Origin: JADGHX01 sp963837755
GTDB lineage: Bacteria; Pseudomonadota; Gammaproteobacteria; Steroidobacterales; Steroidobacteraceae
Direction: 5' to 3'
NCBI GenBank assembly: GCA_963837755.1
Contig: CAWIOP010000001.1
Location: 1,674,001-1,738,000, forward strand
DNA: 64,000 nt
The first letter of the stretch is position 1, and each line of letters starts with the position of its first letter. The notes under the pieces were generated by a model. The model was not told the origin of the DNA. It was given only the letters and a program-made list of their open reading frames with translations, and made no database searches. This document shows positions 8,715 through 20,900 of this stretch, piece by piece. Position numbers and translations under genes: made by a program.

Positions 8715-8939
8715 TCGCGTCCGAAGCGCGCTTGCAGCGTGCAAACGTGCAAGTAATTGATGACAGGCGCTCTTGCCTGAGCGCGTCGGCATCCCGCACG
8801 TCATCGGCTGTGCGCGGAGGGCATGAGTTGTGGCGTTCACGTTCATTCACCTCTTTGCGATCCCGGCTTGCGAGTAGTTCGCGGGGTGAATCGATGCGAC
8901 GATCAGTAGGCAAAATGCGTTGCGGGGGAGACACGGAAC
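8715..8939 (+). promoter_or_regulatory. leader region of the NRPS1 gene with TGCAA repeat motif
   Basis: This 225-bp gap is the largest break in the plus-strand operon and probably carries an internal promoter. At 8732-8753 there is a structured motif: TTGCA, then TGCAA and TGCAA at 8-bp steps, the first pair forming a perfect inverted repeat with a 3-bp spacer. The same arrangement recurs at 55386-55407. A CAGGC...GCCTG hairpin follows near 8764-8779. GGGGGAG precedes the NRPS1 start by 9 nt. No clear sigma-70 promoter can be read. Confidence 0.4.
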
Positions 8940-11900
8940 ATGGACGGACTACGGGAGCGCGTCGAGGCGTTGTCGCCGCTGCAGCTTGAGACTCTGGCGG
9001 CTGGGTTGTTGAAGAAGGTCCGATCGGACAGCAGTGGAAGCATCGTGCCGAGGCCGCCGGGACTTGCGGGATCACCGACGTCTTTCGCACAGGAGCGGTT
9101 GTGGTTCCTGGAGCAGCTTCACGGCGCAGGCGCCGCGTACAACTGGCCGTTAGCCTTCCGCTTGCATGGCAAGCTGAATGTTGGTGCGATGGCCCGCGCG
9201 TTCACCGAGCTCGCGCGGCGCCACGAGGTCTTTCGAACATGCTTCGAGCTGAAGGACGGACAGCCCGTTCAGTGCGTGCAGCCGCCCGCTCCGGTCACCA
9301 TCGATGTGGAGGATCTGACGAGCTGGACGCCCGCGCAGATTGAACAAGAGCTGCAGCCGCTCGTGCAGCGGAAGGCACTTGAGAGATTCGATATCAGCCG
9401 CGATCGGCTGTTGCGGGTGACGTTGCTGCAGCTCGCGGCGGATGACCACGTTCTGCTCGTGATGATGCATCACATCATCGCGGATGGCTGGTCGCTGGGG
9501 ATCCAGATCCGGGAGCTGAACGCGCTCTACACAGCGTATGCAGAGGGCCGTCCCTCGCCCTTGCCCGAGCCAAAATTGCAGTACGCGGACTACGCGGCGT
9601 GGCAACGCCAGTCACTGCAAGGCGAGACGTTGCAGAGTCATCTTCTCTACTGGAGGGAGCGTCTTCGGGACATTCCTGCAAGCCTTTCGTTGCCTACCGA
9701 TCGGTCACGCGCCGCGACGCCGAGTTTCAAGGGCGCGCTCCATCCGTTCGAGCTCGGTGCACAACTCTCGGCGAAGCTCAACGAGCTTGCGCGACGCGAA
9801 GGCGCGACGCTCTATATGGTGCTGTTGGCGGCGTTGCAGGTTCTGCTCGGGCGATGGACTGGTCAGCGCAACGTGGTTGTCGGCTCGCCCACCGCAGGGC
9901 GCACGCACCGGGATACCGAAGGGCTGATGGGCTTCTTCCTGAATACCCTGGTGATGCGGGCGGATTTGTCCGGCCATCTCTCGTTTCGCAGTCTCTTGCG
10001 GCAGGTGAGGCAGCATGCGCTCGAGGCGTACGCGCACCAGGACCTGCCGTTCGAGAGGCTCGTGGCGGAGTTGCAGCCGGATCGCGACCTGTCGCGCCAG
10101 GCGCTGTTTCAGGTCTGGTTCGCCCTGCAAAGTCATTCCGTTGAGCCTCTGAACCTGCCGGGACTCACAGTCGGGCAGAAGCTCGATCTCAGGGTCGTCT
10201 CCAAGTTCGATCTGTCGCTCTTCGTCCGCGAGGACTCGGCGCTGCATGCGGGGTTCGAGTACGCGACCGATCTGTTCGACGCCGGAACGATTGCACATTT
10301 TGCAGCGAGCTACTCCAGTCTCCTTGAAGCGATCGCCGAAGACGCCGATCGCTCTGTGTGGGATCTGCCGCTGGTGAGTGAGGCGGAGCGCGAAGAGCAG
10401 CTGGTGGCATGGAATGCGACGTCGCACGCGTACGCGTCCGATCGCTGCATCCACGAGCTATTCGAGGAGCAGGCGTGCGCGCATGCGGATGCGGTGGCGG
10501 TGGTGAGCGGGGGACAGACTCTCACCTATGGGCAGCTGAGCGAGCAGAGCAATCGCCTTGCGCATCACCTTTGCACACGCGGCGTAGGTCCCGAGCAGGT
10601 GGTGGGCGTGTGCATGGAACGCACGGCGCAGATGGTGGTGGCGCTGCTGGGGATACTGAAGGCGGGAGCTGCGTATCTGCCGCTGGATCCGCAGTACCCC
10701 GGCGCAAGGCTGCGCCTGATGCTGGAGGATGCCGGCGCACGGGTGCTGCTGAGGCAATCGGATGCGGCAGAAGATCTGCCGGGGTTCACCGGCGAGGTCA
10801 TTGAGTGGGGAGCGCTTCCGGAGGAGGAAATGCAGTCCCTCCTCGGACGCTGCCCGAACAGCGTGCCCGAAAGTGAAGTGAGCGCGCAGAACCTGGCGTA
10901 CGTGATTTACACCTCAGGGTCGACCGGTACGCCCAAGGGCGTGGCGCTCGCGCATGGCAGTGTCGGGAATTATCTGGCGTGGGCGAGCCGGCACTATCAG
11001 GTGGGCGAGCGAGGCGGAGCGCCGGTCAACACGCGTCTGAGCTTTGATGCGGTGGTGACGAGCTTGTGGTTGCCGCTCATCCGCGGGGCAACGGTGCAGC
11101 TTCTGAATGAAGGTCCGCTGGAGCTTTCGCAACTGGCACAGGTGCTCAGCAGTGAAGAGCGGCCGTTCGCGCTGGTGAAGCTGACGCCGGCACAGCTGGC
11201 GCAGCTGCAGTGGTTTGTGAGCAGCGGAGGGCTTCGGGCCCACGGTGCGGGCGCCTTCGTCATAGGAGGTGAGGCGCTCAAAGGGCAGCAGGTGCAGTTC
11301 TGGCGCAAGCACGCGCCGGGTGTGCGGCTCATCAACGAATACGGGCCGACGGAAACGGTGGTCGGCTGTGTGGTGCACGAGGTGACTGCACAGACGGCGC
11401 GTTACGCCGATGTTCCCATCGGCCGTCCGATCTGGAACACGCAGGTGTATGTGCTGGATGAGACGCTGGAGGTGGTGCCGGCCGGAGTGATTGGAGAGCT
11501 ATACGTCGGAGGAGTGGGTGTGGCGCGGGGCTACCTGCACCGTGCAGGCCTGACAGCGGAGCGTTTTATCGCGAACCCGTATGGCGGGGCGGGCACGCGG
11601 CTGTATCGCACGGGAGACCGGGTGCGGTACCGGGCCGATGGTGAGCTTGAGTATGTGGGGCGTGCGGATCATCAGCTGAAGATCCGCGGCTACCGGATCG
11701 AGCCGGGGGAAGTGGAAGCGGCGCTGCTGAGGTGCGCGGGAGTCAGTCAGGCGGTGGTGGTGGCACCTGAGGAGGCGCAGTCCTCAGAGCGTCGGCTGGT
11801 GGGTTACGTAAGCGGGCAGGGGCTTGAGGTGAAGGCGCTGCGCGAGCAGCTGCAGAAGAGCCTGCCGGAGTACATGGTGCCTTCGGCCCTTGTGGTGCTG

Positions 11901-14900
11901 GAGAGTCTGCCGTTAACGCCGAACGGCAAGGTGGACCGGCAGGCGTTGCCGGCTCCGGATGTGAGTGCGCAGCTTCAGCAGCAGTATCAGGGGCCGCGCA
12001 CCCCCACGGAGGAAGTGCTCGCGCAGATCTGGGCGGAAGTGCTGAAGCTCGATCAGGTGGGCGTGGAGGATGACTTCTTCGAGCTCGGCGGCCACTCGCT
12101 CATGGCCACGCGGGTGATCGCGCGGGTGCGCGAGAGTTTTGGGGTGGAGCTGCCGCTGCGTACGTTGTTCGAAGGATCGGTGACGGTGCGGCGCCTGAGT
12201 GCGCAGATCGAGCAGATGCGGCGCGAGGAAGCCGGGCTTGCATTGCCGGAGCTGAAGCGCCGCACGGATACCGGCGAGGCATTACCGCTGTCCTTTGCCC
12301 AGGAGCGGCTGTGGTTCCTGGAACAGCTGCAGGTGACGGGTGCTGCGTACAACATGCCGGTGGCGCTGCGTCTTGAAGGGGCCGTGAATGCGGGTGCACT
12401 GACCGGTGCGTTCACGGAGCTGGTGCGCCGGCACGAAGGGCTGCGCACGCGCTTTGAGCTGCGCGACGGCCAGCCGGTGCAGTGTGTTGATGCGCCGGGA
12501 GTGTTTGGGATCGAGGCGGAGGATCTCAGTCACTGGAGCGTGCAGCAAAGACAGCAGCAGCTGCAGCGGGTGGTGCAGGAGAAGGCGCTTGAGAAGTTTG
12601 ATCTGAGCCGGGACCGGCTGCTGCGGGTGAGTCTGCTGAAGCTGTCGGAGCAGGAGCATGTGCTGCTGGTGACGATGCATCACATCATCTCCGATGGCTG
12701 GTCGCTGGGGATCCTGATCCGGGAGCTGAACGCGCTGTACGCCGCGTACGCCGAAGGCCGTCCTTCACCGTTGCCCGAGCCCACCCTGCAGTACGCCGAC
12801 TATGCGTTGTGGCAGCGGCAGTGGCTGCAGGGGGAGGTGCTGGACCGGCAGCTTGCCTACTGGAAGGAGCAGTTGCGCGACATCCCCGCGGCACTGGAGT
12901 TGCCGACGGACCGGCCGCGGCCGGCAGTCCCGAGCTTCAGGGGCGCGCTGTATCGATTCGATTTTCCTTCGCAGCTTCTTGCACCACTTCAGCGACTTGC
13001 GCGCAAGGAAGGCGCATCGCTCTATATGGTGTTGCTCGCCGCATTCCAGGTGCTTCTCGCCCGCTGGTGCGGACAGCGCGACATTCTCGTAGGTTCACCC
13101 ATCGCCGGCCGCACGCACGAGCAAGCCGAAGCGTTGTTCGGACTCTTCCTGAACACGCTCGTGATGCGTGCCGATGTTTCTGACAATCCCGGTTTCCGCA
13201 CGCTCCTGCGCCGGGTGAAGCAGCGGGCCCTGCAGGCGTACGCGCACCAGGACCTGCCGTTCGAGAAGCTCGTCGCAGAGTTACAGCCCAATCGCGATCT
13301 GTCTCGCCAGGCGCTTTTCCAAGTCATGTTCGTTATGCAGAACATGCCGCTGGAAATACCTCGGTTGGCCGGTCTGCGTTGTCGGCCTGCGGGCCTTGAG
13401 CAGGTGACTTCCAAGTTTGACCTGACCCTGAACCTCTTCGAGGCGCCTCACTTGCGAGGCACGGTGGAATACACAACGGATCTGTTCGACGCCACGACCA
13501 TCAGACGTCTGATGGGCAGCTATACGAAGCTGCTTCAGGAGATCGCCGAAGACGCCGATCGCTCTGTGTGGGATCTGCCGCTGGTGAGTGAGGCGGAGCG
13601 CGAAGAGCAGCTGGTGGCATGGAATGCGACGTCGCACGCGTACGCGTCCGATCGCTGCATCCACGAGCTGTTCGAGGAGCAGGCGTGCGCGCATGCGGAT
13701 GCGGTGGCGGTGGTGAGCGGGGGACAGACTCTCACCTATGGGCAGCTGAGCGAGCAGAGCAATCGCCTTGCGCATCACCTTTGCACACGCGGCGTAGGTC
13801 CCGAGCAGGTGGTGGGCGTGTGCATGGAACGCACGGCGCAGATGGTGGTGGCGCTGCTGGGGATACTGAAGGCGGGAGCTGCGTATCTGCCGCTGGATCC
13901 GCAGTACCCCGGCGCAAGGCTGCGCCTGATGCTGGAGGATGCCGGCGCACGGGTGCTGCTGAGGCAATCGGATGCGGCAGAAGATCTGCCGGGGTTCACC
14001 GGCGAGGTCATTGAGTGGGGAGCGCTTCCGGAGGAGGAAATGCAGTCCCTCCTCGGACGCTGCCCGAACAGCGTGCCGGAAAGTAAAGTGGGCGCGCAGA
14101 ACCTGGCGTACGTCATCTACACCTCAGGGTCGACCGGCACGCCCAAGGCAGTCGCTGTGACCCATCGGTCTTTGTGCAATCACATGCAGTGGATTCTCGA
14201 ACGTTTCCCTCTGCGGGGCACGGACGCGATCCTGCAAAAAACCTCGCTAAGCTTTGATGCCAGCGTCTGGGAGCTATTCGCACCGCTTCTTTCCGGGGCA
14301 CGTCTCGTTCTTGCGAAGCTCGACGGTCATCGTGATCCGGCATATCTGTGGCGAGTCGTCCGCGAGCAGGCAATCACGACATTGCAGCTTGTTCCGCCGA
14401 TGCTAAGTGCGTTCCTGGATCAGCAGGACACGAATGCGCCACATCACCTGCGACGTGTGTTTAGCGGTGGCGAAGCGCTTAGCAGCGCCCTGCACGAACG
14501 TTTCCTGCAGAAGCTTCCATCCGCCACGCTACACAACCTTTATGGCCCGACGGAGACCTGCATCCAATCGGTTGTCTATTCCTGCGAGGATTCAAGCAAC
14601 GGCGGTGAGGTGGTGCCGATCGGTCGTCCCATCTGGAACACGCAGGTGTATGTGCTGGATGAGACGCTGGAGGTGGTGCCGGCCGGAGTGATTGGAGAGC
14701 TATACGTCGGAGGAGTGGGTGTGGCGCGGGGCTACCTGCACCGTGCAGGCCTGACAGCGGAGCGTTTTATCGCGAACCCGTATGGCGGGGCGGGCACGCG
14801 GCTGTATCGCACGGGAGACCGGGTGCGGTACCGGGCTGATGGTGAGCTTGAGTATGTGGGGCGTGCGGATCATCAGCTGAAGATCCGCGGCTACCGGATC

Positions 14901-17900
14901 GAGCCGGGGGAAGTGGAAGCGGCGCTGCTGAGGTGCGCGGGAGTCAGTCAGGCGGTGGTGGTGGCACCTGAGGAGGCGCAGTCCTCAGAGCGTCGGCTGG
15001 TGGGTTACGTAAGCGGGCAGGGGCTTGAGGTGAAGGCGCTGCGCGAGCAGCTGCAGAAGAGCCTGCCGGAGTACATGGTGCCTTCGGCCCTTGTGGTGCT
15101 GGAGAGTCTGCCGTTAACGCCGAACGGCAAGGTGGACCGGCAGGCGTTGCCGGCTCCGGATGTGAGTGCGCAGCTTCAGCAGCAGTATCAGGGGCCGCGC
15201 ACCCCCACGGAGGAAGTGCTCGCGCAGATCTGGGCGGAAGTGCTGAAGCTCGATCAGGTGGGCGTGGAGGATGACTTCTTCGAGCTCGGCGGCCACTCGC
15301 TCATGGCCACGCGGGTGATCGCGCGGGTGCGCGAGAGTTTTGGGGTGGAGCTGCCGCTGCGTACGTTGTTCGAAGGATCGGTGACGGTGCGGCGCCTGAG
15401 TGCGCAGATCGAGCAGATGCGGCGCGAGGAAGCCGGGCTTGCATTGCCGGAGCTGAAGCGCCGCACGGATACCGGCGAGGCATTACCGCTGTCCTTTGCC
15501 CAGGAGCGGCTGTGGTTCCTGGAACAGCTGCAGGTGACGGGTGCTGCGTACAACATGCCGGTGGCGCTGCGTCTTGAAGGGGCCGTGAATGCGGGTGCAC
15601 TGACCGGTGCGTTCACGGAGCTGGTGCGCCGGCACGAAGGGCTGCGCACGCGCTTTGAGCTGCGCGACGGCCAGCCGGTGCAGTGTGTTGATGCGCCGGG
15701 AGTGTTTGGGATCGAGGCGGAGGATCTCAGTCACTGGAGCGTGCAGCAAAGACAGCAGCAGCTGCAGCGGGTGGTGCAGGAGAAGGCGCTTGAGAAGTTT
15801 GATCTGAGCCGGGACCGGCTGCTGCGGGTGAGTCTGCTGAAGCTGTCGGAGCAGGAGCATGTGCTGCTGGTGACGATGCATCACATCATCTCCGATGGCT
15901 GGTCGCTGGGGATCCTGATCCGGGAGCTGAACGCGCTGTACGCCGCGTACGCCGAAGGCCGTCCTTCACCGTTGCCCGAGCCCACCCTGCAGTACGCCGA
16001 CTATGCGTTGTGGCAGCGGCAGTGGCTGCAGGGGGAGGTGCTGGACCGGCAGCTTGCCTACTGGAAGGAGCAGTTGCGCGACATCCCCGCGGCACTGGAG
16101 TTGCCGACGGACCGGCCGCGGCCGGCAGTCCCGAGCTTCAGGGGCGGGCAGCTCACGTTTGCGTTCCCGGAGGACGTCATCCGGTCGCTGAACGAGCTGG
16201 CCCGGCGCGAAGGGGCCACTCTTTATATGGTGCTGCTGTCGGCACTCTGTGTACTCCTGGGAAGATGGAGCGGACAGAAGGACGTCGTCGTCGGATCGCC
16301 AATTGCGGGTCGCACGCATCGCCGCTCGGAGGAACTGGTCGGCTTCTTCCTGAACACCCTCGTGATGCGCGGAATTTTGTCCGGATCACCTTCCTTCCGG
16401 GGACTGCTGCAGCGAGTGAAGGAGCAGGCGCTGCAGGCTTACGTGCACCAGGATTTGCCGTTCGAAAAACTCGTGGCGGAGCTGCAGCCGGATCGGGACA
16501 TGTCCCGCCAGGCGCTGTTCCAGATCATGTTCGTTATGCAGAACATGCCCTCTGAGATACCGTGCTTTGCAGGAGCTCGGTCGAAGCCACTGGGCTTCGA
16601 TCAGATGACCTCGAAGTTCGACCTGACGCTCAACGTCATCGAGAGCCCGGTGCTGCGCGGTACGCTGGAGTACGCGACGGATCTCTTCGATGCTTCGAGC
16701 ATAGATCGGATGATCGGAAGCTATCTGCGTTTGCTGAAGGACGTCGCGCAGAACGCCGATCGCTCTGTGTGGGATTTGCCGCTGGTGAGTGAGGCGGAGC
16801 GCGAAGAGCAGCTGGTGACATGGAATGCGACGTCGCACGCGTACGCGTCCGATCGCTGCATCCACGAGCTGTTCGAGGAGCAGGCGCGCGCGCATGCGGA
16901 TGCGGTGGCGGTGGTGAGCGGGGAACAGACCCTCACCTATGGGCAGCTGAGCGAGCAGAGCAATCGCCTTGCGCATCACCTTTGCACACGCGGCGTAGGT
17001 CCCGAGCAGGTGGTGGGCGTGTGCATGGAACGCACGGCGCAGATGGTGGTGGCGCTGCTGGGGATACTGAAGGCGGGAGCTGCGTATCTGCCGCTGGATC
17101 CGCAGTATCCCGGCGCAAGGCTGCGCCTGATGCTGGAGGATGCCGGCGCGCGGGTGCTGCTGAGGCAATCGGATGCGGCAGAGGAACTGCCCGGCTTTGC
17201 CGGCGAGGTCATCGAGTGGGGAGCGCTTTCGGCGGAGGAGGTTCACGCGGTTCTGAGCGGCTGCCCGGACAGCGTGCCGCAAAGTGAAGTGGGCGCGCAG
17301 AACCTGGCGTACGTGATTTACACCTCAGGATCGACGGGACAGGTGAAGGCGGTAGCGGCCACCCACCGCTCGGTGAGCCATCGGCTCACGGCACAGCAGG
17401 GGATTGCGGCGTACGGAGCCGGAGAGATCTGCTGCCAGAAGACCTCGATCAGTTTTGTGGACTCGGTGCTGGAGATCTTCGGGCCGCTGCTGAGTGCGGC
17501 GCGGCTGGTGATGGCGGGAAGCTGGGTGTCGCGCTCGGCGCAGGAGCTGGCGCGATTGATTGCACAGGAGCAGGTGAGCCGTCTGGTGACGGTGCCGTCA
17601 CTTGCGCGGGCGCTGCTGGAGAGTGAGCGGGCGCAGGAGGAGCTGAAGAGTCTGAAGAGCTGGACACTCAGCGGAGAGCGCCTGACGGCGGATCTGCTGG
17701 GTGAGCTGAAGCGGCGTTTGCCCGGCTGTCAGTTCATCAATCTGTATGGCTCCTCGGAAGTGGCAGCCGATGCCACCTGCTACCGCAGTGAGCCGCAGGT
17801 GCAGGAAGAGGTAGTGCCGATCGGTCGTCCGATCTGGAACACGCAGGTGTATGTGCTGGATGAGACGCTGGAGGTGGTGCCGGCCGGAGTGATTGGAGAG

Positions 17901-20900
17901 CTATACGTCGGAGGAGTGGGTGTGGCGCGGGGCTATCTGCACCGCGCAGGTCTGACGGCGGAGCGTTTTATCGCGAACCCGTATGGCGGGGCGGGCACGC
18001 GGCTGTATCGCACGGGAGACCGGGTGCGGTACCGGGCCGATGGTGAGCTTGAGTATGTGGGGCGTGCGGATCATCAGCTGAAGATCCGCGGCTACCGGAT
18101 CGAGCCGGGGGAAGTGGAAGCGGCGCTGCTGAGGTGCGCGGGAGTCAGTCAGGCGGTGGTGGTGGCACCTGAGGAGGCGCAGTCCTCAGAGCGTCGGCTG
18201 GTGGGTTACGTAAGCGGGCAGGGGCTTGAGGTGAAGGCGCTGCGCGAGCAGCTGCAGAAGAGCCTGCCGGAGTACATGGTGCCTTCGGCCCTTGTGGTGC
18301 TGGAGAGTCTGCCGTTAACGCCGAACGGCAAGGTGGACCGGCAGGCGTTGCCGGCTCCGGATGTGAGTGCGCAGCTTCAGCAGCAGTATCAGGGGCCGCG
18401 CACCCCCACGGAGGAAGTGCTCGCGCAGATCTGGGCGGAAGTGCTGAAGCTCGATCAGGTGGGCGTGGAGGATGACTTCTTCGAGCTCGGCGGCCACTCG
18501 CTCATGGCCACGCGGGTGATCGCGCGGGTGCGCGAGAGTTTTGGGGTGGAGCTGCCGCTGCGTACGTTGTTCGAAGGATCGGTGACGGTGCGGCGCCTGA
18601 GTGCGCAGATCGAGCAGATGCGGCGCGAGGAAGCCGGGCTTGCATTGCCGGAGCTGAAGCGCCGCACGGATACCGGCGAGGCATTACCGCTGTCCTTTGC
18701 CCAGGAGCGGCTGTGGTTCCTGGAACAGCTGCAGGTGACGGGTGCTGCGTACAACATGCCGGTGGCGCTGCGTCTTGAAGGGGCCGTGAATGCGGGTGCA
18801 CTGACCGGTGCGTTCACGGAGCTGGTGCGCCGGCACGAAGGGCTGCGCACGCGCTTTGAGCTGCGCGACGGCCAGCCGGTGCAGTGTGTTGATGCGCCGG
18901 GAGTGTTTGGGATCGAGGCGGAGGATCTCAGTCACTGGAGCGTGCAGCAAAGACAGCAGCAGCTGCAGCGGGTGGTGCAGGAGAAGGCGCTTGAGAAGTT
19001 TGATCTGAGCCGGGACCGGCTGCTGCGGGTGAGTCTGCTGAAGCTGTCGGAGCAGGAGCATGTGCTGCTGGTGACGATGCATCACATCATCTCCGATGGC
19101 TGGTCGCTGGGGATCCTGATCCGGGAGCTGAACGCGCTGTACGCCGCGTACGCCGAAGGCCGTCCTTCACCGTTGCCCGAGCCCACCCTGCAGTACGCCG
19201 ACTATGCGTTGTGGCAGCGGCAGTGGCTGCAGGGGGAGGTGCTGGACCGGCAGCTTGCCTACTGGAAGGAGCAGTTGCGCGACATCCCCGCGGCACTGGA
19301 GTTGCCGACGGACCGGCCGCGGCCGGCAGTCCCGAGCTTCAGGGGCGGGCAGCTCACGTTTGCGTTCCCGGAGGACGTCATCCGGTCGCTGAACGAGCTG
19401 GCCCGGCGCGAAGGGGCCACTCTTTATATGGTGCTGCTGTCGGCACTCTGTGTACTCCTGGGAAGATGGAGCGGACAGAAGGACGTCGTCGTCGGATCGC
19501 CCGTAGCCGGGCGTACACACCGGTACACCGAAGGCCTCGTGGGCTTCTTCCTCAATACGCTGGTCATGCGCGGCGATCTCGACCGCGAGCCGAGCTTCCG
19601 CGACCTGCTACGTCATATGAAAGAGCAAGCGCTGCAGGCTTACGTGCATCAGGACCTGCCGTTCGAGAAACTCGTGGCGGAGCTGCAGCCGGATCGGGAC
19701 ATGTCCCGCCAGGCGCTGTTTCAGGTCATGTTCGTCATGCAGAACATGCCCTTTGAAAAACTGCAGCTCACCGACACTAAAATGCGCGGCCTCATGGATG
19801 TCTACCGCACATCCAAGTTCGATCTCACGCTCTACGTGTATGGCGGAGTCGCGGGATACGCCTATGAAGATGAGGTCGAGAAGCTCTATGGCGCACTCGA
19901 ATATTCGAGTGATCTGTTTGACGCCGGCACCATTGCGCGCCTGATCCGCGGCTATACGACGCTGCTTGAGGAGATTGCCGAAGACGCCGATCGCTCTGTG
20001 TGGGATTTGCCGCTGGTGAGTGAGGCGGAGCGCGAAGAGCAGCTGGTGACATGGAATGCGACGTCGCACGCGTACGCGTCCGATCGCTGCATCCACGAGC
20101 TGTTCGAGGAGCAGGCGCGCGCGCATGCGGATGCGGTGGCGGTGGTGAGCGGGGAACAGACCCTCACCTATGGGCAGCTGAGCGAGCAGAGCAATCGCCT
20201 TGCGCATCACCTTTGCACACGCGGCGTAGGTCCCGAGCAGGTGGTGGGCGTGTGCATGGAACGCACGGCGCAGATGGTGGTGGCGCTGCTGGGGATACTG
20301 AAGGCGGGAGCTGCGTATCTGCCGCTGGATCCGCAGTATCCCGGCGCAAGGCTGCGCCTGATGCTGGAGGATGCCGGCGCGCGGGTGCTGCTGAGGCAAT
20401 CGGATGCGGCAGAGGAACTGCCCGGCTTTGCCGGCGAGGTCATCGAGTGGGGAGCGCTTTCGGCGGAGGAGGTTCACGCGGTTCTGAGCGGCTGCCCGGA
20501 CAGCGTGCCGCAAAGTGAAGTGGGCGCGCAGAACCTGGCGTACGTGATTTACACCTCAGGATCGACGGGACAGGTGAAGGCGGTAGCGGCCACCCACCGC
20601 TCGGTGAGCCATCGGCTCACGGCACAGCAGGGGATTGCGGCGTACGGAGCCGGAGAGATCTGCTGCCAGAAGACCTCGATCAGTTTTGTGGACTCGGTGC
20701 TGGAGATCTTCGGGCCGCTGCTGAGTGCGGCGCGGCTGGTGATGGCGGGAAGCTGGGTGTCGCGCTCGGCGCAGGAGCTGGCGCGATTGATTGCACAGGA
20801 GCAGGTGAGCCGTCTGGTGACGGTGCCGTCACTTGCGCGGGCGCTGCTGGAGAGTGAGCGGGCGCAGGAGGAGCTGAAGAGTCTGAAGAGCTGGACACTC

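Larger units (their letters stand above)
11430..19347 (+). repeat. three tandem 1.5-kb repeats spanning A-domain tail, T domain and next C-domain front
   Basis: Segments 11430-12945, 14631-16146 and 17832-19347 repeat at an exact 3201-bp period and look nearly identical. A shorter fourth copy runs 21063-21965; tails of the same block recur at about 24241-24936, in NRPS2 and in NRPS3. Each starts just after PIGRPI and ends in the middle of the following C domain (after PSFRG). Confidence 0.88.
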
